Shown here: positions 1-12,400 of the stretch, one piece after another
How the letters are laid out: each line of letters starts with the position of its first letter
Position numbering within the stretch: the first letter of the stretch is position 1
NCBI GenBank assembly: GCA_035222895.1
Contig: JAVYIG010006849.1
Coordinates: 46,894 to 110,893 of the forward strand
Length of the DNA stretch: 64,000 nucleotides
Direction of reading: 5' to 3'
Origin: Strongylocentrotus droebachiensis
Lineage: Eukaryota; Echinodermata; Echinoidea; Camarodonta; Strongylocentrotidae
The notes under the pieces: model-generated
Told to the model about the DNA's origin: nothing
What the model saw: the letters and a program-made list of their open reading frames with translations, nothing else
Database searches by the model: none
Translations under genes and position numbers: made by a program

Positions 1-3000
1 AGGCAAACAAAGAGAGGAAGGAAGAGAAAGGGATGCGAGAGGGAGAGTGGGGAGGGGCAAAAAGTGTATCTAAAAAGAGGAGGGAGAGATAATATTGTGG
101 AGTAAGAGAGGGGAAACAGGAAAAGAAACGAAATCATTTTGAAAAAGGAAAGCGTGTATGAAGGTGGAGATGAGAGCTAGAGGGGGAGAAACGAGTGCGA
201 GACAGGCAGGATGGGAGGGGGTGACAGACCTTTATAGTGCTCAGCAGAAACATTGATAAATGTTCTCTACTCAAAGAGTACATAAGAGCGCCATGTTGAG
301 AGTTTAAACGGTACATTCCTAACAAAAACAAAGGACTACCATTAACTGAGAATGGAAGCTAGCTTAATGACAAATAGAACATATAACCATGCCAGACATG
401 ATATGACTTCACCTGACAATATTCTTTATCATGATTAACTAAAAGCAACAGTTTGTTGGTTTATCCCATCATGAGGATGAATTGGCCTCTACCACCACCG
501 CCGTCGTCCAAACAAAAATGATGTCATCATCTATATTCGCTCATCCCATAACCTTGCCGGATGAAATTGGTAAAGCGATAAATTTTCATTATTCACGAGT
601 TCGGCGAACCACTCCTCGCTTCCACTACCAGTAGGAAGGAAGGCGGAGGAACGGCCCGATCCGTCGGTGTATTGTGTGATGAATGCACGTCTACTGAGCG
701 GTGATCAGTTTTAATTAAACCCCATCGGATGTAGGTGTGACTCAGAGCATGGACAATGGCCGAAGAATCATGGGCTCTCTCCGAGTCGCCAGATTGTATA
801 CCCCTCCCTCAAAAAAAAATGAAACTAATAAATTAAATGCATATTCGAATTAACAATGAAAAAAAGTGAAAGCAAATAGATCGTTAGAAATGGATGATGA
901 AATATGATAATATAAAATGGAAAAGTTAAATTTGCAAAAAAACAAAAAACAAATAGGTTACATAATATATACATGTAGATTTGCTTGAAGTAAACTAATA
1001 GAGACTGATCGTGGAGATCTCTTTATTGTTGAAGGGAACCCACATTATTTTTTTTTTTTTTGTATAGAGTGAATTGACGATTTTGTATTGGTCTCTGTAT
1101 TGTAAATTGAGAGTACCGAAAAGGCGTTAGAAATGTTAAGATAAGGGTGAATCATTGTTTTTTTATTTATTTACAGCAGTTCAAGGCAAAAAAAAAAGCG
1201 GATTTCTTAATAGGCTTCAAATCAATTACATCTGAGTTTTAAAGAAAAATGCAGGTATATATGTTGATATCAACACAAAAAGTGCAATATGAATAGTTTT
1301 CAACATGACAGAAATTACCCAATAATCATAACCAACAACGAACTTAGACCTGGTGCCATAGTCTGGAGCAAAACATTCAACAATGGCTGCTCGAAACAAT
1401 GCTTTCTGGGCCCCATCTATATTTACCAAGTACATCTTACCATGTATAGGCACTACCGGACAATATTAACTTCGGCATAATAGTTGGAGTCCATTTTAGA
1501 TCGGGAATATTGTGCCTTTGTCCTCGAATGTAAATGTTTTAAGTTTTTTTTAATAAGTTTACCTATTATAAAGTGGATGTAACATGAGACCATCTAGATA
1601 AATGGAAAAAAGGACATTACTACGTACCGAACTAAATAGCATAGCTAATATCAGATTAGCATGACAGTTACAATGTACAGTCTTCGCTGATATCGGTGAA
1701 CCAATATTTCTATAACGTTTCGTGTGTTATTTAACCTCATAATTCATTTAGCTTTCGAAGAAGTTCTTCAAAAATAAGCAAGTTGTTGTAAATTCTCACT
1801 TCCAGATTCTCTCCCCGCGGACATTTTCTTCAACGACGTCAAATTAATTGTATCCAATTAATTTTCATCAGAACGTCTCCTCGACAGACAACCAGAAGAT
1901 GGAAAGTCGGCATGTGCAAATTAATTTGGAATAAAAAGGAAGTTAAGTAGACATATTTTCCTGTGGAAGGTAGGGGACTATTACGTAACATTACCCTACC
2001 ATGCCTCCTGAGGTTATATGACCACATAGCACCTGCATATTTTAAAATTACACTGTCTTTATTTCATTTTTATTTCTCGAATGGACTAATTAACCTCTGC
2101 CCTTCCCCCTCCCCAAAATAAATTAAATGAATCTCTGCGTATTTCTACCCAATCAATATATCTCCTTTTCACTCGCTTCTATCTCTTTCTCCCTCTCCCT
2201 TTCTCTCACACAAACACACACCCACACACACACACTGTTTTTGTCACTCCAGCTCTGCCTTGCTCTGTCTTTCTCTGCCCATTATTTTCATTCCTCCTTT
2301 TCAGAAACTTTCTAGAAGATATTCCCACAAAATAATGGAAAAATTGTTTTTTTAATACTTGAGGGAAAAAAAGTATGAGAGAAAGAATGCACCCAGTCCG
2401 TTGCCAATCAGTGTTGTTTTGTAGTAAAAGGATTACGATTGATTTCTTTGTAATCTATTTCACACCTCTCGTTCATCTGTTCAGCATGTCTTCTTTAGTT
2501 CATACGTGGTCCAGTTTCGCATGAACTTCTCTTGAAATCCTGGACGTTCGTCCATTGATCTACGACGTAAGAACTAGCACACGGAAGCTATGCTGGCTTG
2601 GCTCTTGATTTGCAAGCGAATCTGAGAATATTTGGCAAGACGCTACAAACGTTCAGCCCACGTCTCTATAGTCTCGATGTCAGAGCCGAGACGTGAAGTA
2701 CGTAATGAAACTTGGCTTTTCAACTGATGTTTTCAATCGAGGACATTAAACTTTGCTTCCAATTTGGTCAGGTTTTCTCTCCAGATTCGGGCAAATTACG
2801 TAAATGATGATTCCCATATGCGAAACAGAATCCACATCACCTTTCAACTTGGGTAGCAGTTCACCATTTCCTGACATTGTTGGAATCCTTATCATTTCCA
2901 ACCGTCTCCTTTCTTCCAATCGCTTTCTCTCTTTTTGTATAAGAACAAACGTCATAATTCGTGACATAATTGATCGGAGGCATTGTCTTACCGTAATTGG

Positions 3001-3123
3001 AGTATGGCTTTTACTTTCACTGCCCAATAGTACGGGAGCCACGCCAAACAATTTGTGACAGTTGTGCTTGCATTATCAATGAGATAAGCACTTCTTTTCT
3101 TGAGGCATTCTTATCTTAAACGC

Positions 3124-3187
3124 CACATACACCAAAGGCCACGCACACCAAAGGCCACGCACATCAAAGACCACGCACAGCAAAGAC
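3124..3187. repeat. 16-bp tandem repeat, four copies
   Basis: The unit CACGCACACCAAAGGC is repeated exactly in register four times, with one to three changes per copy. No function is visible. Confidence 0.8.
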
Positions 3188-3419
3188 CGGATTCATAATG
3201 ATAAATAATTGAGGTCTTATTCTTTGCGATGCATACGCATTGAAAAATAAAGTAAAATCATGATCAAGTCACTTGAACCGCATATTTCAACTCATGTGCC
3301 CATTGCTTCACTTGCTTCACTTTAAAAAAAATCAACAATCCATATAGCTTAGAATTGTATCGTTCCATTTATCAATTATTATTAATTATTATATTTATTA
3401 TATTATATATCTGACAAAA

Positions 3420-3540
3420 GGGGCGGGTAAGGGAGAGAAAGAGAGGGAGAGAAAGAGAGAGAGAGATGAATAGAGATAGATAGAGAGAAAGAGAGAACGA
3501 GGGGGATAGAGAATAATTGACAGAGGGATAGAGAGAAAGC
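3420..3540. repeat. AG-rich microsatellite
   Basis: GAGAGA and GATAGA repeats. No coding content. Confidence 0.85.
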
Positions 3541-5170
3541 ACCAGGAAGAACCCAACGCAAAGTAAGACAAAAATTGTGATATCAGGAGAAAATTGAAAA
3601 AGGGGGAGATTGAAAAATAGAAATAACGATTTTTATCCTATATTTTCAGTATTAGGTCGAACATCCGATGCACTTTGTCTTCCGAGACTAATAATCATTT
3701 AGTATCCTGTTCAGTGATCATCTTCGTGTCACTTGACTTCAGCTGTGCCTGGCTATGGCGTACGAAATATAGTACACCCGACACGAAAGCCTTTCCAGGC
3801 ACCTATATAGTTGAACAATGCCATCTGGAAACAGACAATTGTTAATGATAAGGTGCTATGACGCTCAACTGATAAGAAATCAAACACAGACGAAAGCAAA
3901 TAGATAAACGTATTGTAGTTTCGTTTCATTTCAGGGAATACGATTCTATGATATGTATTTGTATTCGGGCGTGAGCACTTTTAAATTTAAAAAGCATGGT
4001 AGATCGCCCTTTTAAGCTTACATTCAATGTTATTTTGAATGCCAATATCATAATTTCATTCGTCTATGCTCTATCATGGAGCTCTATAGCATGATATTAA
4101 TAAGACATAAGGTATAATAGCAATCAAGCTTAAAATCTCATTGATACCGGCTACTAACATTGAACAGAAACATTTGGTAGATGTTTTTAATTGTAATGAT
4201 TTAACAATTTGGAATTATGATGAAACTTCAATCAACATAAAAAAAGCCTTACATAAAAAAAAAGAAGAAGAAGAGGAAGAAGAAAGACAATGACGATATT
4301 CGTCATTCCAAAAAGAAGAAGAAGAAGAAAATGAAATAAAAGGGGGAAAATACAAATCGCCTATAGTGAAATGACTGTCTAAATTTACGACTATTTTGTT
4401 TTAGCAGGGTTTCTTACAAAGAAAAACTAAACAGGCACATTCTTATATTATTTTCACTCATTCATTTTGCATAAATCTCTCGTGTTTTTCAATTTGTCAA
4501 AAAGTGATTTTCTCCGTTCTTTATTACAGAATTGACAATGAAATAAGGTACAACCTTTACCATTGTTTTTACTCAACATTTTTAGAAAGTACATGTTTGT
4601 TCAAAAGCAGGTCACTTTGAGAACAGTCAAATAAGACAAAAGTGACCATCATACCATATATGGGCATGATCCTTTGTAGAAACTGACACCAATACTCGCT
4701 ATACGTCATCGGATATTGGCATTGGGCAAAAACTTCTTTTTAAACAAAAAGCCTGGCGGTCAGCGAGGTGAAAGATTGTCTGGTTTCGTGTTTAGAACAT
4801 GATTATCACCCAACATGTCTTATAAGGTTATGTTTTACACACCTAAAATACTTTTATCGAAAACCTTTATAAAGCAGACATAATGACGGAAAGCATGATA
4901 TTAATGTTATCATCACACATGGTTTTACCAACCTAAAAAGAGCCTCGAATATAATGGCTGACAACGGCGTGGCCCGAATTTTTCAATGGGGGACACATAT
5001 AGCCTGGGGTCATTGAAGAGGAAGATTTGTGTCTGAATTGAGTTTTTTTTACTAGTGCAATAAGGCCTAAATATTATTATGTAAGGAAGCGAAAAATATT
5101 GACGGATCACATACATTTAGTTTCTACTAAGGTGTCATTAAGGTATTTCCATTTTATTTTTTGCACTTTA

Positions 5171-5191
5171 GATATATATATATATATATAC

Positions 5192-5231
<40 letters not shown>
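5171..5231. repeat. (AT)n microsatellite
   Basis: A TA/AT dinucleotide run is interrupted once by CCCA. Just after it the sequence changes to a G/C-rich segment (5245-5300). Confidence 0.9.
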
Positions 5232-5237
<6 letters not shown>

Positions 5238-6810
5238 TCCTTGGTTGGGGGTATCTGGGGTAGGCCTACGTGCCCCCCTCCCCCTCACCCTTCCCCGACC
5301 ACCTCTTCCTGGCTAGACCACTGCTGAATGCAAAGCGAAGCCTGAGAAGATATGAGTGTTGGGAAATGATCAGATTTTCATGTTGGCGTTGTACCGCGGC
5401 AGAAGAAAGGGGAGTTTAATTTGTATCATGAAGTGAAATTGAAGTGAAATGTTAGCGCCCCCTTCCCGCCTACCCAGCAGCAATAGCATGGAGGAATAGG
5501 GGCATCGAGCACAGGTATGTCAATCATGACAACCGGAAGTGGAGGTAGGTTAACGGAAGGTCGTGACATGAATAAGAGCTTCCGGTACGTTAATAGGGCG
5601 GGGTTTCATGTTTCGGGCGTCTAAGGTGTCTTAATAAAATTAAATGTATACCGTTAAAGGGGTAACCTACTCGTCTCTGTATAAAATAACAAATGTAATC
5701 ACTAATATGAAACTAATTTAAAGGAAGATTCGAAATTTCCTTATTTAAGACTTCAGTCATCTAAACGAGTCACCATCAAAACAACTACACATTATGAACT
5801 GTTTGCATAATATTAATACCTCTCCTTCAACACAAGTTCTCACTTTAATGAAACTGGAATAAGAGAAATAGGCCTTCAAACTTATGTTGGAACATCAGCC
5901 TATCACATACATGTATGACTTATGAATATGTTTACGAGGGTCTTTAATATTTATATTAGAGTTGACTTTTTGCCGAGATAACCCAGTTTCACCACGGGTC
6001 ACTACTATGTTGCTATTGGAAAGTCGCTCTTAAAGCTACGAATTACGAAGGAGGAAACATACCGAGTTCTTTAATTTGCCATTCCTACAGCCGAGGTATT
6101 CGGAGTTGAGGTATTACCAGGCTTGCATGGTTGACTTAGGATTATCCAAGGGGTACGGAAATCGACTTAAAGGGAGTTAAGTTTGCCCCAGGAGGCGCCG
6201 CCGTTCAGTGGGGGTGATGATAAAGTCTTTGATGAGATGCTTGGTACCCCTTCTAACTCTGATACTGCTGATGATTCCTTTAATTCGGAAGTTAGACCTT
6301 GGTGAAAAGTTAGATCTCTTTGTTTATCCCTCATGAAATCCTTAAACACCGGAACATCTCAATGATTTAACAAGGTTTTACATTTAACAAGCCTTTAATC
6401 CCAACACTCTTACATCTGCTTTGAGATGTTAAACTGCGTGTTTTCCATGCTAACCGTGCTACTGTGAGGATGCATTGACGTATTTCATGAAAGAAATGAA
6501 ACAAATAAAATCCTAAGTACAATGAATACAGACTTGATAAAAAGTTACTGCTTTATATTGTTTTGAAGAAACACATCTTCACATTATACAACTCAATATT
6601 AAGAGAATTTAGAATGAAGCTAAATATTAAGTAAAAATCATCGAATCCACAGTTCTTTGAAATATATTCAGGACATTCTATAGCATGAACTCTAAAACAG
6701 TCGCATTCGACAGTAAACATGCCAGGTCCTACTTTATTAAAAACGTTTAACACATATGGAATATTGTACATCGGGTACCAGAAGGATCCCAACTGAATCA
6801 TGTCATTATC

Positions 6811-7132
6811 TTTAAACTCTGCCAAAGGAAATATGCAAACTCAAATCGCATAATAATAACAACTAACTGCTTTAACAGTTATGAACAAAATATTAAACTT
6901 ATCGGAAGTTTTATGCGTAATTTAACGAATTTAACGAAGTATCGTGATTGTAAGATACTGTATGTTGCGTATAATCTTTTCTTTTATAAGCAAGTCAATA
7001 ACTTTAAACTATGCAATAGGAAATATGCAAACTCATATCGCAACTAAATGATTTAATAGTGATAAACAAAATATTAAACTTATTGGAAGTTTTATGCGTA
7101 ACTTAACCAATTTTCGACGAAGTATCGTGATG
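6811..7132. repeat. Direct duplication of about 135-140 bp
   Basis: The blocks 6811-6952 and 6999-7132 share CTTTAAACT, GGAAATATGCAAACTCA, AACAAAATATTAAACTTAT, GGAAGTTTTATGCGTAA and CGAAGTATCGTGAT in order, with small indels. The copies are about 187 bases apart, start to start. Confidence 0.7.
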
Positions 7133-7697
7133 CATATGCGAATGTAAGTGCTCTTTCGCTTGTTAGAATTATATGAAGGTAAATACTTTCCAGAATTACT
7201 TTTAGATCACCATTGACACGATCTAATTTACCCTTTTTAGACTTATTTGGTAAATTCCTCGGTTTTTCATTCATGTCCTTACTTTGCACGTTTGAAAGTA
7301 TCACGTCATAATATAATTCAGGAAACAAGGGCAACCACGCTCTAATCGAAGTATTACGCAATCTCATCCTTCAAAACAAATTCTGAGAGGCTGAGAGGCT
7401 GACCACAAATTTGTAACGAAATCACGAGGATAATTTTTTTGTTATTGATTATGTTGATCATTAGATTTAGCTTGCAATGATACAGCTTTCGAGGATTTTA
7501 TTGGGAGATTTTAAAATAAACTTTGCAATGGCAAGGTCTATATCTGAACACGAGATGATTATCTGCCATTATTCTGTACTTGTGTAGATGAAATCCACGA
7601 AACACACAGTTTCTTATAAACCTTTTACATTCGTGATTGGAACGGTTATAATTTAGTTCATTAAGTTTGGAAAAGATAATAACGTGTTACCAACAAT

Positions 7698-7770
7698 AAT
7701 AATAATAATAATAATAGCTAGTTCTTATATAGCAACAGAGAACCTCGCTGGAACCCACTGGACTTATTAC
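7698..7770 (-). mobile_element. SINE/LINE 3' tail with (ATT)n, reverse orientation
   Basis: An (AATAAT)n run is followed by TAGCTAGTTCTTATATAGCA; the reverse complement reads TGCTATATAAGAACTAGCTA then ATTATT. This is the same tail organisation as at 36085-36157, on the other strand, and it sits beside the MITE at 7781. Confidence 0.4.
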
Positions 7771-7780
7771 ATTGGTGACA

Positions 7781-8036
7781 ATAAGGCCTAAAAAAATGAT
7801 GTTGTATTGCCATTTGCGACCGACCCCGAAATCTTGAAATCTACGGTCGGCTTTTTAAAAAGGGGTGTTTTTTACCGTTTTTAGAAGAAAAATGTATTAA
7901 AACATTAAAAATTGAGAAATATATGACCCAAGGGGGAGAAAATATTATTTTTTCTTTCTTTTTAAAGATTTTCGACCAACCGACCCACGTTTTGGCACCT
8001 AAAGGGCAATATAACGTGTTTTTGTTTAGGCCTTAT
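7781..8036. mobile_element. Palindromic MITE, 256 bp
   Basis: ATAAGGCCTAAAAAAATGAT plus GTTGTATTGCC at the left is mirrored at the right end (GGGCAATATAACGTG ... TTTAGGCCTTAT), giving imperfect inverted repeats of about 31 bp. The interior has inversely oriented CCGACC-rich blocks. A 76-codon frame inside is a by-product. No target duplication was identified. Confidence 0.6.
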
Positions 8037-8368
8037 CATGATAATGACAATGAATACAAACAGCATGTAATGTCGTTTATAACATCATCGACAAGATTTG
8101 TAATCATGAAGAAACTGTCATTATTTCTTTATTCAAATGTATTGAAAGGATAAACACTCAGATACAAGCTCTGTTTAAGGCTTAATCGAAATGATCTGGG
8201 CAGACAGATTTTGTGGAACAAACAAATTAATTTCTTATTAATAGGGGTCAAATACCAACAATAGACTATTTATGGTAAACCACTCTGGCCAAAAATAGGA
8301 AATTATCAATATCCTAGGGCATTTTTATCGTTTATGCTTTTTCTTTTCACCTTTGCATGACCCCTCTC

Positions 8369-8370
<2 letters not shown>

Positions 8371-8403
<33 letters not shown>
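8371..8403. repeat. (CT)n microsatellite
   Basis: An uninterrupted CT dinucleotide run, followed by further pyrimidine-rich sequence to about 8458. Confidence 0.9.
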
Positions 8404-8406
<3 letters not shown>

Positions 8407-8699
8407 ATCTAGTCTCTTTCTTTCTCTCCTTCTTTTTCTTCTGTTTTTCCTCTCACTCCCGTTATAATTTAAGCCCATCCATATACTGTACGATTACAAT
8501 GGTTATTGTTCATTTTTTGGTTAAGTTATTTTTTCAACCGATCTGTACGAGGGATTATTAATTTAGGCAGCAAATGGATTACATCACATGGATAACGTTA
8601 AATCAATTGCTGAATCATGGCATACACTCTCAAATTCATTTCATAAAGCCACTCATACAATCCTCTATCATTTCTTTTTAATAACATATTAGACCATAA

Positions 8700-8890
8700 G
8701 AGAATTGGCGCCTTTGTCCTTCACTGATTGGCGCCCATCACTCTTCCATTCAGCAAGTAACCAATCACAATCCACGATCAATCTATCACGTGACAACTAA
8801 GCAGCGCGTGGCGTCCGCTGACCGAACTATGAAGGCGCCATATGATACGGGCGGGCGATCGCGAAGAGCGCGCTGTGCATGTGCGTTTAT
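8700..8890. promoter_or_regulatory. CpG-rich patch with CCAAT boxes, E-box and GC boxes
   Basis: Against AT-rich surroundings this stretch has ATTGG at 8704-8708 and 8727-8731, CCAAT at 8761-8765, CACGTG at 8787-8792, GGCGCC at 8707-8712, 8730-8735 and 8834-8839, GGGCGGGCG near 8849 and many CpGs. This is promoter-like. No gene starting here was recognised on either strand, and no exon of the Tie-like gene is adjacent closer than 9411. Confidence 0.35.
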
Positions 8891-9410
8891 TTGCTTTTCC
8901 TTGGTGTTTGAGATCAATATTACTCAAGCGTGAGATTCAGTAATTTAAAGCTATTTTACTTTCAAACCGTTATTTGGTGAATATTGGGGGAGCCCGTGAC
9001 TCAACTATTGTCATTAATTTGTGGTGTCGAGACAAAGTTCGGATTGAAAGATGGATCTATGTCCATTCATGAGTCACGCTTGGTCTGAAATGGAAATAAT
9101 GAGATAGGATGACACTGTGACATGGCCCGCTTGATGGAGGGAGAAATTAGTAACTGCTATTATCTATATATCTTCCAAATGTCAAATCATACGAAAATTC
9201 GATGCGTTATTACCAGCTATTATTTGCGGTGCTAGAGCGTTTCTTCGTGTTCAGTACATGACTTTTGTATGTACCACAATGGTGAATAAACAGTTCTTTT
9301 CACAGGCATTACAAATTACTCAAGTTTCTTCTCGGAAAATAAATTTGTTTAGTTAAAAAAAATCTAGCATTTAACCATGCGGTCATTTAAAGAATGCAAA
9401 CATTACTCAC

Positions 9411-9480
9411 GTCCTTCGCTGGTCCCAACATTGATCTCATCACTCCAGTCTCCAGGTCCTGCACTGGTCACTCCCCGGAT
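9411..9480 (-). CDS. Exon 22: FN3 domain 12, part 3; last exon visible
   Basis: Seventy bases encode IRGVTSAGPGDWSDEINVGT and then SEG, the FN3 G-strand ending, and leave in phase 1 at GTGAGT. The acceptor is ATTTTGCTAG. A strong donor shows the gene continues to the left. In a Tie-like protein the next exon should carry the membrane-proximal and transmembrane segment, but none could be recognised in 1-9410. Confidence 0.8.
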
Positions 9481-12400
9481 CTAGCAAAATTCAAGAGATG
9501 ATATGAACAAAATTACTTCCAATATCAATTCCTATTTTCAGTGTTTATCACAGTATACGTACATTAAACTTGCAACACATGCCTGCTATCATTATGTATA
9601 ACAAGATTTGTTTATTTTAAATAAAAATGCACTTGCATGGGAAACTAAGATATACTTGAAGCACGACATTTTATTGCAGAACTGACTGGACATATTGCAA
9701 AATGAATTACAGTTTAATAGTTCATCTCTTTTAAATTGAACATATTAAAAGAATAGGTAACTCCAAACATGGGAAGTTTTTTATGGAAGCAGAGTAGTCG
9801 TGTGATATGTTTAGAATATTATTGGTGGTCCATCAAATTCCTAGCAAGTCAATAACTACATGAACATGATCAATGAGATCACATGTCAGCTAAGATAGTA
9901 CAATCTGAATTCTGATATTCTCAGCAGTAATCTCTACGTTTCTGTCCCACATGATAGTTCAGGAAAGACAAGAGTATGAACTCATTTATTTTTTTACATT
10001 TCGGAGATTTTCTATTCTTTATGGTTACATACATGTAATAGAATCCATGTTGAAAAAAACAGTGCTTAACATTTTACAGAGCAGATTCTATATCTTTCAC
10101 AAACCTATATACTTATCTTGACATTCTAACACTCACATACTCACACTAAACTATTGGCACGCCTATAAAAGACACAGTATTCGATAATGACCATGCGTTC
10201 TTGTCAAACAGTTTTAGATGCTTAGACGCTTGATTTCTAGTCAACAAAATGTGAAATACTTCAAATCAGAGCATGGAACAGCTCTAGTCTATATTTACTC
10301 TATTTCCAAACATAAATAAGAGTGAAACATAGGCTTAATCCAGATATGAAATCTAGGTTAGGGATAGGTGACCTATTTCTAAAATCATGTACATTAGCGG
10401 ATGTTATAATGTCGAACATTTGTCAACCTTAGGCCAAGTTTGTGTTCTTACATGTCAGGTATGCTAATTAAACCTGCTACTAGAAGTTTGTTCACCAATA
10501 AATTTTGACGAAATGCCAAGGTGATTGTGATCTTACAGGGTGCAATCGATAGTACGGAACATGTTTCTATAATTACAGGATTGTCGTCTGGTAATACCCT
10601 TCCATGTTCGATCACTTGGAACTAGTCACTTTTGGCGCGAGATGCTGACAAAAAATAACACGTCATCAAGGCACCTGTATTTCCTAATCCTGCCGATAGA
10701 GCTCGGAGATAAGGAGGAGTTGTTGGCTCTGTGACATTTCCACGGGAAATTTTGATTTCTGGACTCTCTTCCCACGACTTGTCCACAATTCCTCGTTTTA
10801 ATGTTGGAGAAAAGTTTGACATATAAAATGTCACCCCTGAAACACACGCTTTATATGAAAACTCGTATAGACGAAATCTGTTCTGATATCAAACCATCGT
10901 ATCACGTAGGACGGTGTGTTTCCGAATCAATGTCCGAGGTTTCTATTATATCAAAAACTTTAGCTATATGAAGCCCTATTTATGGAAACCGCAATAACTG
11001 ATAAGATATGTCAGGGGATATCTCGATTCTTGGAAAATGGTGTCATTATATGAAGAAGAAAAATTCAAACAAATATTTTAATTTTCCTTTCTTTATATTA
11101 TTTATCATAACATCTTATTTTTGCCATGTTCCCCGTTCTCTCTCTCTTTTTTTCTCTCTCTCTCTTTTTCTTCCTCGCCTGTCTTTTTTAGATCTCACTT
11201 TGATTTGTCATATATTACTTAATTATTAAATAATTCCTATAACACATCCGTAATACTCTTAGCACATAACTTGTGATTTCGAGAAGAAGGCTTTAAAAAA
11301 TGTGTTGCCATAGAAGGCTGTGTGTCAGAAGTCTGATGTTGAACAGTTGGTTTATTAAGTAAGGTATTGGATTGGGGGGTTACGGTGATGTACAATATGT
11401 ACAGCTAATTTTGAAATTATGTAATTTGGTTAGCCTTAGAAATTGACCGCAAAGCAATTGTCACCGAAACACAATCATGTTTGGCATAAATCATTCATAC
11501 TGACTCATCCAGTATTTTGCTCTCAAATTCTATTTGAAACAGTGCTCTTATCAGTCCTGTTAACATCAAAATGTGTCACAAAACAGGACCAACCTGTCAG
11601 CTTTTTTATCCGTTCAATCATCTTTATAATGGTGAAAATCAACCTTTATAATGATGAATATCAACAATCTGCTTTCCTGTGACCCAATTTTTCACAATGT
11701 GATATCGGTCATTCAATCAACTAGTCACCGAACAGACGGTATGTTGACAATAAAATGTCAATTCATTCAAAAAGTGGTGATATAAGAATAAAAATAGTTA
11801 GGAAAAAAATTATCTGAGCCAATGCATAAGATTGATAATGATTCAAAAACTCTTAGGCATTAAACAAGTTTAATGAACATTTGCACGTTGCCTGTAATTT
11901 TAGATAACACAGATTTTGTCTCACACTTCCTTAATTAGTCTAGATCATGAATTTTCATTCTAATCACCGAAATTTATTATATAAAATGTTTTACTGGTAA
12001 AGTCGTTCTTACCACATTTAACATAGATTTTGATTTGTAGCATATCAACTTTAAACGGATCCTTTAAACAAGTACATGATGAATTGATGTTTAATCGAGG
12101 CAGTATCATTTTGTTAAAGAACAGTACCAGATTTTAATACAGTACAGTCAGCAGTCGAGATAATAATATTTCGATTTCGATGATTTTTTTTTCTTCTTCT
12201 GTATGCTCCTTTATCCCCAAAATAATATGGCCAATGGGCTGCAAGAATACAAAAAAAAAACGTAAAATGAAGCGATGTGTTCACATTGCATTGTACAATG
12301 TTAAGTGACTTTAAGGAAATTATTTGACGAATACAAATATCTCTCTGTCTATTATTAAGACAATGATTTTAAATCAATGAACATTTGGTTCAAGAATAGC

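Larger units (their letters stand above)
1..9410. other. Last visible intron of the Tie-like gene (partial), no confident exon
   Basis: This stretch follows the exon 22 donor on the minus strand. I looked for a transmembrane exon and for kinase motifs (GxGxFG, HRD, DFG) on the minus strand and did not recognise any. It holds an AG-rich tract (1-225), AC/CT repeats (about 2179-2236), a 16-bp tandem repeat, AG repeats (3420-3540), AAG repeats (4253-4330), a long AT repeat (5171-5231), a local duplication, a MITE and a CpG-rich patch. The remaining sequence shows nothing recognisable. Confidence 0.6.

Noticed and set aside
2746-3058. Overlapping open frames on both strands (101 and 84 codons)
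   Set aside because: The minus frame has a basic, glutamate-rich helix-like run, but I recognise no family and see no link to the receptor; it may be transposon debris.
6553-7367. Minus-strand open frames of 90 and 91 codons as possible transmembrane or juxtamembrane exons
   Set aside because: They lack a convincing transmembrane segment and suitable phase-1 acceptors, and they overlap a duplicated AT-rich block.
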